Below are positions 1 through 6,667 of a stretch of 8,554 nucleotides of DNA, one piece after another (the stretch's first letter is position 1; each line of letters begins with the position of its first letter). This stretch comes from an uncultured Chthoniobacterales bacterium (GTDB taxonomy: Bacteria > Verrucomicrobiota > Verrucomicrobiia > Chthoniobacterales > UBA10450). The position numbers and the translations under genes were made by a program. The notes under the pieces are model-generated. The model did no database searches. It saw only the letters and a list, made by a program, of their open reading frames with translations, and was not told the origin of the DNA. The stretch lies in NCBI GenBank assembly GCA_955652255.1, contig CATPAW010000024.1, forward strand, positions 1 to 8,554, written 5' to 3'.

Positions 1-2
1 AA

Positions 3-71
3 TACGGAAATTTCGTGGAGGCTATGGGTAAGAGCATCCTGCCAAGTTTTGGGCAGATGGCACGTGATTAA
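3..71 (+). CDS. Probable 3' end of an upstream gene (partial)
   Basis: One plus frame is open from the window edge to a TAA at 69-71 and would encode about 22 C-terminal residues ending in SFGQMARD. Of the three plus frames its composition is the most protein-like: the frame ending at 129 is rich in Trp and Cys, and the third stops at 31. Nothing in so short a tail identifies a family, and the start lies outside the window. It may not be a gene at all. Confidence 0.3.
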   Translation, partial: YGNFVEAMGKSILPSFGQMARD

Positions 72-108
72 CGGAGCGGCGGCCCATTTTGGATTCTGGA
101 AAGACCGG

Positions 109-114
109 TATAAA
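109..114 (+). promoter_or_regulatory. Weak candidate -10 box upstream of the 88-residue gene
   Basis: TATAAA lies 18 bases before the ATG at 133. A TTTGGA (88-93) upstream could be a -35 element, but the spacing of 15 bases is short. If used, transcription would start only about a dozen bases before the start codon, leaving little room for a ribosome binding site; none stands out there. Confidence 0.25.
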
Positions 115-132
115 AGCTGCTTTTTTTGAAGC

Positions 133-399
133 ATGCGTCAGATCAAGCTCACCGGTCGCGAGGCGACTGTGGTGCGGGCCATCGGTTTCACCGAATCAAT
201 GCTCGAGGCGGAGATTCAAGATTTCGCCCGCATGGAAGTGGAAGATGTGACCGATACACTGAATAGCTTGATGGCAGCCGGCTTCGTCGAGAGAATTCCT
301 TACTACGAAGAGGTTCAAATCGCGGAAATGCCAGTGACTACCTTCGAGTTGAACCCGGCTTACGTGCACGAACTTAAACAGGCGCTGAGCCGGCGCTAG
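133..399 (+). CDS. Hypothetical 88-residue protein, possibly winged-helix-like
   Basis: I do not recognise the family. The protein is soluble, with no signal peptide or membrane segment. It is predicted to be helical through about residue 50 (TESMLEAEIQDFARMEVEDVTDTLNSLMAAGFVERI), followed by a short strand-like stretch and a helical C-terminus (YVHELKQALSRR). A helix, a turn and then a segment like LNSLMAAGFVERI resembles the recognition helix and wing of small winged-helix proteins, which is only an inference. No clear Shine-Dalgarno precedes the ATG. The gene converges on the ABC ATPase gene, and the two stop codons share CTAG at 396-399, which supports both reading frames ending where they do. 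Confidence 0.6.
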   Translation: MRQIKLTGREATVVRAIGFTESMLEAEIQDFARMEVEDVTDTLNSLMAAGFVERIPYYEEVQIAEMPVTTFELNPAYVHELKQALSRR

Positions 400-1415
400 G
401 TCACGTTTGCGTTGGCTGTCGCTCTGGCGATACGGTCGGCCTCATGCCGCTCGCCGAAAAGCTGGCGAATCACCTCTTCGACCGGCACTTCCTGCACATT
501 GATGTCGCTGACATGACAAGCCGTAAGCAGTTGCCGGCACGTTTCTGTGACTTTTGCGCGCGGAACCTTCAGTTGAATCGAAACCGGCGTTTGCTCGATC
601 ACTTCGCCGAATGCCGATAAGTCGCGCGTTTCCTCTTTCTCAAAAGTCAGACTGATGATTTTGTGGCCGGAAAAACGGTCGATGATCTCGGCGAGCGGCC
701 CGTCAAAAAAAATCTTGCCATGGTCGATGATGAGAACGCGATGACAAAGCTCTTCAACGTCCTGCATGTAATGACTGGTCAGGAGCGTCACGATGCGGTG
801 TTCCTCATTGTAGATGCGTAGAAATTCACGGACGCGCTTTTGACTAACCACGTCCAGACCGATGGTTGGTTCGTCGAGAAAGAGGACGCGCGGCTCATGA
901 ATCAACGCGGAGATCAGCTCCATCTTCATCCGCTCGCCCAGCGACAGCTCGCGCACCATCACATTCATTTTGTCCTGAACCTCGAGAAGTTCGGACAATC
1001 CGCCGACGACTTGTGTAAAACGCCCGCGATCGATTCCGTAGATCGCGCGATTCAGCTCCAGCGATTCCTGCGCGGGCAGGTCCCACCAGAGCGCATTTTT
1101 CTGTCCCATAAGCAAACTGAATTGACGTTTCATTTCATTGCGGCGTTCCCACGGGACAAAACCGAGAACTCGCGCATCACCGGAAGTAGGGTTGAGCAAG
1201 CCAGAGAGCATCTTGAGAACGGTGGTCTTGCCCGCGCCGTTCGGACCCAGGAACCCGACAAATTCGCCCTCGTCGATTTGAAATGAGACGCGCTCCGCCG
1301 CGTGCGTTTCATCGTAACGCCGCCTGACGAGTCCCTTGATCGCACCTCGAAGCCCGCCTTCTTTTCGATAAGTGCGGTAGATTTTTGTCAGCTCGCGGGC
1401 TTCAATCGCGCTCAT
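396..1415 (-). CDS. ABC-2-type transporter ATP-binding protein (COG4586-like)
   Basis: This is the cytoplasmic ATPase of an ABC exporter, which hydrolyses ATP to drive a membrane partner; the substrate is unknown. All nucleotide-binding motifs are intact: Walker A GPNGAGKT (57-64), Q-loop Gln105 within MGQKNALWWDLP, signature LSLGE (157-161), Walker B VLFLDEP (177-183), D-loop GLD (186-188) and switch His215. The long segment before Walker A, with a basic stretch around residues 19-34, together with the VPWERR and MGQKNALWWDLP stretches, is typical of the COG4586 group (related to NatA/YadG-type ATPases). Residues after about 250 form a regulatory tail. Start is ATG at 1415 with no strong Shine-Dalgarno. 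The usual ABC-2 permease gene is not adjacent: the next gene downstream is the convergent 88-residue gene, and upstream is dxs. Confidence 0.92.
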   Translation of the reverse strand: MSAIEARELTKIYRTYRKEGGLRGAIKGLVRRRYDETHAAERVSFQIDEGEFVGFLGPNGAGKTTVLKMLSGLLNPTSGDARVLGFVPWERRNEMKRQFSLLMGQKNALWWDLPAQESLELNRAIYGIDRGRFTQVVGGLSELLEVQDKMNVMVRELSLGERMKMELISALIHEPRVLFLDEPTIGLDVVSQKRVREFLRIYNEEHRIVTLLTSHYMQDVEELCHRVLIIDHGKIFFDGPLAEIIDRFSGHKIISLTFEKEETRDLSAFGEVIEQTPVSIQLKVPRAKVTETCRQLLTACHVSDINVQEVPVEEVIRQLFGERHEADRIARATANANVT

Positions 1416-1448
1416 AGAAAGAAGAAAGGATGAGCGATGAAGGATGAA

Positions 1449-1457
1449 ATTATCACA
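1449..1457 (-). promoter_or_regulatory. Candidate extended -10 promoter for the ABC ATPase
   Basis: Read on the minus strand this is TGTGATAAT, a TGn-extended -10 with five of six bases matching TATAAT. It lies 33 bases before the ATG at 1415, within the 174-base gap after dxs (1416-1589). No convincing -35 is present at 17 bases, which extended -10 promoters can do without. I see no hairpin with a T-tract in this gap, so read-through from dxs is also possible. Confidence 0.3.
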
Positions 1458-1589
1458 GGCGTGCTCGGACCTTTTTTGGCAATCGATGTCGGGATTGCGA
1501 TCAACTGTGAAGTTTCATCAAGCAACAACGCGAGCTTTGCTGGGCAACCGTTCCTGAATCGGCAAGTAACTCCAACCAGTAGGCTTTGC

Positions 1590-3512
1590 TTAGGCTGCAG
1601 AGGAGTGCGCGGGAGATTTTCTCTTCAACAGCGGCAGCACTTTCTCGACTAGCGCATCGGCGGTGATTCCGTGTTTTTTGCGCAGAATCGGAATTGTTCC
1701 GTGCTCGATGAATTCGTCCGGCCAACCGATGCGCACGACCGGCGTGTTGATTCGCTGGGAATGCAAATGCTCCATCACGGAGCAGCCGAAGCCGTTGAAC
1801 AAAACGTGGTCTTCGATCGTGCAGACGACTTCCACGCCCCGCGCGAAAAATTCGAGCGTGCCGGTGTCAAGCGGCTTGATCCAGCGTGGATTAATGAGCG
1901 CGACAGAAATCCCCTTTTCTTCCAGTTTGCGCGCCGCTTCTTCGGCAACTTCAAACATATTCCCCAAACCGAAAATCGCCACGTCACGACCGTGCTGCAC
2001 TACTTCGGCCTTCCCGATCTCGAGAAGTTTCGGTTCCGGTTTGATTTGAGCGCCTGGACCGGAACCTCGCGGGTAGCGAATGGCGATCGGCCCGGAGTTG
2101 TAGTTTGCCATGGTCCAGAGCATGTCGACAAATTCATCTTCGTTTTTCGGCTGCATATGCAACCAATTCGGGATGTGACGCAGATAGCCGATGTCGAACA
2201 AGCCATGATGGGTCGGGCCATCGTCGCCGCTCAACCCGGCCCGGTCCATGCAGAGCGCGACGTTTAGTTTCTGGATCGCGATGTCGTGAATCGTCATGTC
2301 GTAGGCGCGTTGCATGAACGTAGAATAAATCGTGAGAAACGGTTTCAATTCCTGCGTCGCGAGACCACAGGAAAAAAGCGCCGCGTGCTCTTCCGCGATG
2401 CCGACATCGAAGTAACGAGTCGGGTGGGCCTTGGCAAAATGCGCCAGGCCGGTTCCGCTCGGCATCGCCGCCGTGATGGCGACGATCTTCTGATTGGTCT
2501 GCGCAAATTTCGCGAGCGTCTTTCCGATGATTTCTGAATAAGTCGGCGTCGGCGTCGGCGCGGTCTCGCCGGTTTCGAGCTTGTATTTGCCGAGTCCGTG
2601 AAATTTGTCCGGCTGTTTGATGGCCGGCTCGTAACCTTTGCCTTTTTTGGTGAGAATGTGCAGCAGGACCGGTTCCTCCTGCGTTTTCAAAAATTCAAAT
2701 GTCCGGATCAGCAACGAGATGTCGTGCCCGTCGATCGGTCCGTAGTAACGTAAGCCGAGCTCCTCGAAAATGACGCTTGGCACAATTAGGCCTTTGACGC
2801 TCTCTTCGACTTTATGCGCGAACTCCACCGCCGTTTTGCCGGCGATGGCTTGCACGAACTGACGCGCTTTTTCGTGCAGATGCGTGAACGTCGGGCTGGT
2901 CGCGATGCTATTTAAGTAACTGGCGATCGCGCCCACGTTTTTCGCGATCGACCACTCGTTGTCGTTCAGCACCACGATAAAGCGCTTTGTGTTCGCTTTT
3001 ACGTTGTTGAGCGCTTCGTAACTGATTCCACAGGTAAACGCCGCATCGCCCGCCACGACCACGATGTGTTCGTCATCCCCCTTCAAATCGCGGCCGACCG
3101 CCATCCCGAGGGCAGCGGAGAGCGCTGTCCCCGCGTGGCCGGCGCCATAGCAATCGTGCTCGCTTTCCGTGCGCAAAAGAAAACCATTCAATCCGCCGTA
3201 CTGTCGCATCGTTGGAAAGCGATCGAGACGGCCGGTGAGCATTTTGTGCACGTAACCCTGATGACTCACGTCCATGACAAACCGATCGCGCGGCGTGTTG
3301 AAAACGCGGTGCAGCGCGATGGTCAACTCGACGACGCCCAAATTCGGCCCGAGATGCCCGCCGGTTTGGGAAAGCACTTTGATCAGTTCGTCGCGCACCT
3401 CCTGCGCCAGCTGCGGCAGATCTTGTTCGCGCAGCGCTTTTACATCAGCGGGCGAATGGATCCCTTCGAGCAGCCGCGCTGGCGCCGCTCCTTCAGAAAA
3501 GTCTGACTTCAT
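1590..3512 (-). CDS. dxs: 1-deoxy-D-xylulose-5-phosphate synthase
   Basis: Dxs condenses pyruvate with glyceraldehyde 3-phosphate, using thiamine diphosphate, to make DXP, the first step of the MEP isoprenoid pathway and a precursor for thiamine and pyridoxal phosphate. From the ATG at 3512 it has 640 residues, a normal length. Visible landmarks are HLGPNLGVVELTIALH, the SHQGY active-site His (83-87), DGHD (His263), the catalytic Glu374 of GIAEEH, DRAGLSGDDGPTHHG (423-437) and YPRGSG. Two cofactor-site positions differ from the common form: GDAAFTCG (from 155) replaces GDGALTGG, and LNDNEW replaces LNDNEM. An in-frame ATG at 3533 would add 7 residues and the open frame runs to 3575, but only 3512 has a good ribosome site. 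It overlaps the end of xseB by 20 bases, which suggests translational coupling. Confidence 0.96.
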   Translation of the reverse strand: MKSDFSEGAAPARLLEGIHSPADVKALREQDLPQLAQEVRDELIKVLSQTGGHLGPNLGVVELTIALHRVFNTPRDRFVMDVSHQGYVHKMLTGRLDRFPTMRQYGGLNGFLLRTESEHDCYGAGHAGTALSAALGMAVGRDLKGDDEHIVVVAGDAAFTCGISYEALNNVKANTKRFIVVLNDNEWSIAKNVGAIASYLNSIATSPTFTHLHEKARQFVQAIAGKTAVEFAHKVEESVKGLIVPSVIFEELGLRYYGPIDGHDISLLIRTFEFLKTQEEPVLLHILTKKGKGYEPAIKQPDKFHGLGKYKLETGETAPTPTPTYSEIIGKTLAKFAQTNQKIVAITAAMPSGTGLAHFAKAHPTRYFDVGIAEEHAALFSCGLATQELKPFLTIYSTFMQRAYDMTIHDIAIQKLNVALCMDRAGLSGDDGPTHHGLFDIGYLRHIPNWLHMQPKNEDEFVDMLWTMANYNSGPIAIRYPRGSGPGAQIKPEPKLLEIGKAEVVQHGRDVAIFGLGNMFEVAEEAARKLEEKGISVALINPRWIKPLDTGTLEFFARGVEVVCTIEDHVLFNGFGCSVMEHLHSQRINTPVVRIGWPDEFIEHGTIPILRKKHGITADALVEKVLPLLKRKSPAHSSAA

Positions 3513-3810
3513 TGGTTTGTTCTCCTCTTTCATCGGCCGCTTTGTTGTCGATCTCTGTTTCCGCCGCCGGTTCAAGATTTTTCACGATTGGTTTGCCGGC
3601 GCTGTTGCGGGCGATGATTTCGATCTTTTGCTCGGCGCTGGCCAGTCGTTCCTGACAAATTTTTACCAGATTCATTCCCTCTTCGTAACGAACAATCAAA
3701 TCTTCCAGTGGCAATTTGTCGGACTCCATCTGCTCCACGATCGCCTCCAGCCGGTCCATCGCGTTTTCAAAGTTCAACGCGGCGCTGGGCTGTTTTGGTT
3801 TGCTGTTCAT
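3493..3810 (-). CDS. xseB: Exodeoxyribonuclease VII small subunit
   Basis: XseB binds the XseA catalytic subunit in exonuclease VII, which degrades single-stranded DNA in both directions. The family core is clear: NFENAMDRLEAIVEQMESDKLPLEDLIVRYEEGMNLVKICQERLASAEQKI in pieces matches the usual FE.A..RLE.IV..LE...LPLE..L..YEEG..L...C...L..AE.KI pattern, a helical hairpin. Start chosen is the ATG at 3810, giving 105 residues; a TTG at 3822 would add four. The protein is longer than the typical 70-80 residues because of a charged tail after about residue 70 (PAAETEIDNKAADERG). xseB followed by dxs is a common bacterial gene order. No xseA is in the window. The tail holds one copy of the recurrent octamer, at 3547-3554. 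Confidence 0.93.
   Translation of the reverse strand: MNSKPKQPSAALNFENAMDRLEAIVEQMESDKLPLEDLIVRYEEGMNLVKICQERLASAEQKIEIIARNSAGKPIVKNLEPAAETEIDNKAADERGEQTNEVRLF
3522..3530 (-). promoter_or_regulatory. Ribosome binding site that fixes the dxs start
   Basis: On the minus strand this reads AAAGAGGAG, ending 9 bases before the ATG at 3512. It lies inside the 3' end of xseB. No comparable site precedes the in-frame ATG at 3533, so the shorter Dxs is preferred. Confidence 0.75.
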
Positions 3811-3888
3811 GGGAAAACTCAAAACTAAGCACAGCGTCGCCGAAGGGAAAGCGCGAGTTCTGCCGTCACTCGCTCGTCCGGTGGTGGT

Positions 3889-3901
3889 GATTGTCGATCT
3901 T
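3889..3901 (+). repeat. Intergenic copy of the GTCGATCT repeat family
   Basis: The 13-mer GATTGTCGATCTT lies in the 148-base divergent gap between xseB and the DUF1345 gene (3811-3958). The identical 13-mer recurs at 8397-8409 and, on the other strand, at 6110-6122 in gcvT. Nothing else in this gap stands out: no hairpin with a T-tract and no clear paired -35/-10. Confidence 0.6.
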
Positions 3902-3958
3902 CGGCGCGGCGCGAATGCGGCTTGCCTCGCTCAGCGGATGTCATTAACTGGCTAACGT

Positions 3959-4633
3959 ATGGCGCGCATTCTCTCTTTGATTTCGCGGCAGGACGCGCGG
4001 CACCGTTTGTTTCTCGGCCTCGCTGGCGCGATCGTCGTTTTTCTTTTTTTGCGCGGTCGCGTCCGCCTTTCCACCGAAACGATCGCGACCTGGGACGCAT
4101 TCGCGTTTTGTGTGCTCCTGCTCGCGTGGCTGACAATTTTAACGACGCCTGTCCACAAACTGCGTTTGCGCGCCAAAGAACAGGATCTTAGCCGGTTCGT
4201 GATTTTCATTTTTGTGGTCATCGCGGCTTGTGCCGCGCTTTTTGCCGTAGGTTTTCTGATCAGTGTGAACAAGGCCGAGTTACGCGGTCATTTCACGGTC
4301 CATTTGATTCTGGCGCTCGCCACGGTCGTCTTCTCATGGTCGGTCGTGCACACAGTTTTCGGGTTGCGCTACGCCCACACTTTTTATGGCGATAGCGATG
4401 ATCCCGGCGCTGATCAACACGCTGGCGGTCTCTTATTTCCGGGCGGGCGCGCGCCCGACTATTTCGATTTCGCCTATTTCTCGTTCGTTGTCGGCATGAC
4501 CTGTCAGGTCTCGGATGTTCAGGTTGCTTCGCGGAGAATGCGACGCCTGACGCTGATGCACAGTGTCCTTTCCTTCGGGTTCAACACCGTCATCCTCGCG
4601 CTTCTCATCAACACGGTATCGAGCCTGCTCTGA
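3959..4633 (+). CDS. DUF1345 family integral membrane protein
   Basis: The 224-residue protein belongs to the uncharacterised DUF1345 membrane family. Five or six hydrophobic segments are visible, at about 14-32, 46-62, 80-101, 113-135, a weaker one near 168-184, and 201-221. The family's conserved second half is present: SWSVVHTVFGLRYAHTFYG, GGLLFPGGRAPDYFDFAYF, then VGMTCQVSDVQV and RRMRRLTLMHSVLSFGFNT. The N-terminus is basic before the first membrane segment, favouring a cytoplasmic N-terminus. The ATG at 3959 lacks an obvious Shine-Dalgarno. It stands alone on the plus strand between two minus-strand operons, so it needs its own promoter. Function is unknown for the family, and the context gives no hint. 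Confidence 0.88.
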   Translation: MARILSLISRQDARHRLFLGLAGAIVVFLFLRGRVRLSTETIATWDAFAFCVLLLAWLTILTTPVHKLRLRAKEQDLSRFVIFIFVVIAACAALFAVGFLISVNKAELRGHFTVHLILALATVVFSWSVVHTVFGLRYAHTFYGDSDDPGADQHAGGLLFPGGRAPDYFDFAYFSFVVGMTCQVSDVQVASRRMRRLTLMHSVLSFGFNTVILALLINTVSSLL

Positions 4634-4684
4634 GTCCGGATTGATCGTGGTCATCCGCATCCTGCCGATGACTTCTTTCGAAAA

Positions 4685-5059
4685 TTACTTCGCGTCTGCT
4701 TTCGGCAACGGCAGCGACGCCTGTCCAAAAACATATCGCCAGCCTGCCGGCGTGCGGACATACGTGTCGCTAAACCACAGCACGTAATCGAGCGATTTTC
4801 CTGCTGCCACGCCCTTGATCGACAACAGCGCCGTCACTACCGCAGTGTCGCCCCACACCCGTACCTTTTGCGAACCAGCTTCCTCGTCTTGCTGCTCGTA
4901 TATTGTCTCTTTGGCCTGCGCTTCCTTCAGCAGATCGGCTTTGTTGGAAACACGACCGCGTCCAGTTACGAGAACAAAATCATCGGCCAAAATCCGGTCC
5001 ATCGTGGCCGCATCGTTCGCCTTCACCGCTGCTTGGTATTGCATGTCCAATGCCGCCAC
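4685..5059 (-). CDS. NTF2-like (SnoaL/DUF4440-type) protein, signal peptide apparently lost by frameshift
   Basis: The 124-residue product has the cone-shaped alpha+beta NTF2-like fold pattern: an N-terminal helix (ALDMQYQAAVKANDAATMDR), the ILADDFVLVTGRG strand, a helix rich in Lys and Glu, then strands VRVWGDTAVVTALL, YVLWFSDTYVRT and GWRYVFGQ. The family includes enzymes and binding proteins, so no reaction is assigned. The start used is GTG at 5059, with GAGGA 10 bases upstream; ATG at 5044 is the next choice. The same frame stays open upstream without an ATG and reads ALIAPINANA then SSDEDIK, like the end of a signal peptide with an Ala-X-Ala cleavage site. The missing N-terminus is found in a shifted frame at 5151. 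It probably belongs to the gcvT-gcvH transcript. Confidence 0.75.
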   Translation of the reverse strand: MAALDMQYQAAVKANDAATMDRILADDFVLVTGRGRVSNKADLLKEAQAKETIYEQQDEEAGSQKVRVWGDTAVVTALLSIKGVAAGKSLDYVLWFSDTYVRTPAGWRYVFGQASLPLPKADAK

Positions 5060-5106
5060 TGTCTTTATATCCTCGTCGGAAGACGCGTTTGCATTGATTG
5101 GCGCGA

Positions 5107-5151
5107 TTAACGCGTCGTCGCCATGAATCCCATTAGTAATAGTCGGTCCAT
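5107..5151 (-). other. Out-of-frame signal-peptide start of the NTF2-like gene
   Basis: An ATG at 5151, 17 bases after the gcvH stop, encodes MDRLLLMGFMATTR and then a TAA. Adding one base near 5110-5113, for example restoring ACG GCG TTA, would continue MDRLLLMGFMATT into ALIAPINANA and SSDEDIK of the downstream frame. That would give a classical secretion signal with a basic n-region, a hydrophobic core and a NANA cleavage region. No slippery heptamer is visible, so a real one-base deletion or a sequence error is more likely than programmed frameshifting. Confidence 0.55.
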
Positions 5152-5168
5152 TGCGATTTGAATTGAGC

Positions 5169-5546
5169 TTAACCGATTTGTTTACGATACGCCGCCGCGT
5201 CGTTCAATTGTTTGAGATCGTCCGCGTTGTCGATCTTGAGGACGAAGATCCAGCCTTCGCCGAATGGATCGGTGTTGAGGAGGGCCGGATTTGATTCGAG
5301 CGCTTTGTTTGCATCAACCACTGCGCCTTTCACCGGAGCGTAAATGTCGCTCGCGGCTTTGACCGATTCCACGACCGCGATTGCTTCCTTCGCGTTCGCT
5401 TGTCGATCTTTCTTTGGCAGCTCGACGTAAACGACATCGGTCAATTCGGACTGGGCGTGGTCGGTAATTCCGACGCGCACATTCTCGCCTTCGCGTTTAA
5501 TCCATTCGTGCGTCTCGGTGTAAAGCAAATCGTCGGGAACGTTCAT
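5169..5546 (-). CDS. gcvH: Glycine cleavage system H protein
   Basis: GcvH is the lipoyl carrier that shuttles the aminomethyl group from the P protein to the T protein and is then reoxidised by the L protein. The 125-residue length is typical. The N-terminal YTETHEWIKREG and GITDHAQSELTDVVYVELP are family hallmarks. The lipoylated lysine is Lys63, in VESVKAASDIYAP. The C-terminal helix carries the usual EGWIFVLKI segment. Its ATG overlaps the gcvT stop as ATGA (5543-5546), so it is co-transcribed and probably translationally coupled; no independent Shine-Dalgarno is seen. An octamer repeat copy (5229-5236) falls in the KIDN codons. Confidence 0.97.
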   Translation of the reverse strand: MNVPDDLLYTETHEWIKREGENVRVGITDHAQSELTDVVYVELPKKDRQANAKEAIAVVESVKAASDIYAPVKGAVVDANKALESNPALLNTDPFGEGWIFVLKIDNADDLKQLNDAAAYRKQIG

Positions 5547-6643
5547 GATTTTTTGTAGAGCGGTTTCTTTTCGATCGTGGCCGGGAATTTTTGTCCGCGA
5601 ATTTCGATGTCGATCTTCGATCCGACCTTCGCGTGCGGCGTTGAGACATACGCCATTCCGACGCCCCAGTTCAAGCTCGGCGAAAGCGTGCCGCTGGTCA
5701 CTTCCCCAACGCGTTCGCCGTTGTTGAAGACGGAATAATGCGGACGCGGTGGCGGCCCTTTATCTTTCATCCGAAACGGCACGAGTTTTTCTCGCGGGCC
5801 ATCTTTTTTCGTTCGCAGTAGAACTTCGCGACCGATGAAATCCGGCTTCGTTAGATCGACAAAAGAGCCGAGGCCTGCCTCGATCGGATTGCGCTCCGCC
5901 GACAGATCGGAGCCGTTGAGCGGATAACACATCTCCAATCGCAACGTGTCGCGCGCGCCGAGTCCGCATGGTTTGATTCCAAATCGTTCTCCTTTTTCCA
6001 GAACGAGATTCCAAAATTTTGGCGCGTCGCTTGCGGAGAAGAAAACCTCAACCCCATCCTCGCCGGTGTAACCCGTGCGCGCGACTGTGAGACTCATTCC
6101 TTCCAACTCAAGATCGACAATCTGATTTCGCGCCGGAAGATCGACATCGTCGCCAAGCAGCCCGTGAAAAAGATCGACCACGCGCGGACCTTGAATGGCG
6201 ACGCCGCCAAATTCCGCGCTGCGATTCGTTAGATCGACATCGTGTGCACGATGTCGATCTAACCACGCGAAATCTTCATCCGTCAGCGATGCGTTTACCA
6301 CGAGCAGAAATTTTTCTTCACTGATTCGATAAGCGATCAAGTCGTCGATAATTCCAGCGCGTTCGTTGAGCAGAAAAGTGTATTGGCTGGAGCCGACGTC
6401 CAGCTTGTCAATGTTGTTTGTCAGCATCTTGTTCAGCCACTCACGCGCTCTGCTTCCATCGACAATCAATTGCCCCATGTGCGAGATATCGAACATGCCG
6501 ACATTGCTCCGCACCGCCCGATGCTCCTCGACGATGCTCGTGTACTGCACCGGCATGAGCCAACCGCCGAACGGAATCATCTTCCCGCCGCGCCGCACAT
6601 GCTCGTCGTACAAAGGCGTCTTTTTGTGCGCGGTCTCGCTCAC
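5543..6643 (-). CDS. gcvT: Aminomethyltransferase, glycine cleavage system T protein
   Basis: GcvT moves the methylene group from aminomethyl-lipoyl-GcvH to tetrahydrofolate, releasing ammonia and making 5,10-methylene-THF. The 366 residues match the family length. Landmarks are MIPFGGWLMPVQY, FDISHMGQL (51-59), the folate-site acidic pair in GIIDDL (Asp100-Asp101), ARTGYTGEDG (188-197), GLGARDTLRLE (227-237) and GEVTSGTLSPSLN. The start is GTG at 6643, preceded by AGGA with 7-base spacing (6651-6654); the first ATG is inside conserved sequence. No gcvP lies in the window. The coding sequence holds seven of the 13 octamer copies, five of them encoding Val-Asp-Leu, plus a perfect inverted repeat at 6228-6263. 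None of these lengthens the protein visibly. Confidence 0.97.
   Translation of the reverse strand: MSETAHKKTPLYDEHVRRGGKMIPFGGWLMPVQYTSIVEEHRAVRSNVGMFDISHMGQLIVDGSRAREWLNKMLTNNIDKLDVGSSQYTFLLNERAGIIDDLIAYRISEEKFLLVVNASLTDEDFAWLDRHRAHDVDLTNRSAEFGGVAIQGPRVVDLFHGLLGDDVDLPARNQIVDLELEGMSLTVARTGYTGEDGVEVFFSASDAPKFWNLVLEKGERFGIKPCGLGARDTLRLEMCYPLNGSDLSAERNPIEAGLGSFVDLTKPDFIGREVLLRTKKDGPREKLVPFRMKDKGPPPRPHYSVFNNGERVGEVTSGTLSPSLNWGVGMAYVSTPHAKVGSKIDIEIRGQKFPATIEKKPLYKKS
6110..6260. repeat. Cluster of six GTCGATCT repeats inside gcvT
   Basis: Copies lie at 6111-6118, 6138-6145, 6171-6178, 6231-6238 (all AGATCGAC on the plus strand) and 6253-6260 (GTCGATCT). A sixth, slightly extended unit is the 13-mer 6110-6122, which contains the first of these, so five separate copies fall in 151 bases. 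In gcvT the first four encode Val-Asp-Leu as GTC GAT CTN; the last is in another frame, in LDRH. Two further gcvT copies lie outside the cluster, at 5609-5616 and 5853-5860. Confidence 0.65.
6228..6263. repeat. Perfect 17-bp inverted repeat within gcvT
   Basis: The left arm GTTAGATCGACATCGTG (6228-6244) is exactly complementary to 6247-6263, with only TG between. The transcript could fold into a stem of about 16 pairs with a tetraloop, or the DNA could extrude a cruciform. It encodes LDRHRAHDVDL of GcvT. There is no T-tract, so it is not an ordinary terminator. Confidence 0.85.
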
Positions 6644-6667
6644 GCGAGCATCCTAGACTCGGCAAAA

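Noticed and set aside
1437..1652. Plus-strand open frame of 71 residues after the ABC gene
   Set aside because: Starts in the gap but runs antisense into dxs, has no Shine-Dalgarno and no recognisable domain.
3066..3828. Long plus-strand open frames opposite dxs and xseB
   Set aside because: They are antisense to two well-identified genes and have Arg/Ser-rich, low-information composition typical of shadows.
3825..4272. Minus-strand open frames opposite the DUF1345 gene
   Set aside because: Lys/Arg-rich composition with no domain; DUF1345 motifs on the plus strand are unambiguous.
4637..4657. Possible hairpin CGGAT...ATCCG between DUF1345 and the NTF2-like gene
   Set aside because: Only five pairs with an 11-base loop and no T-tract, so it does not support a terminator.
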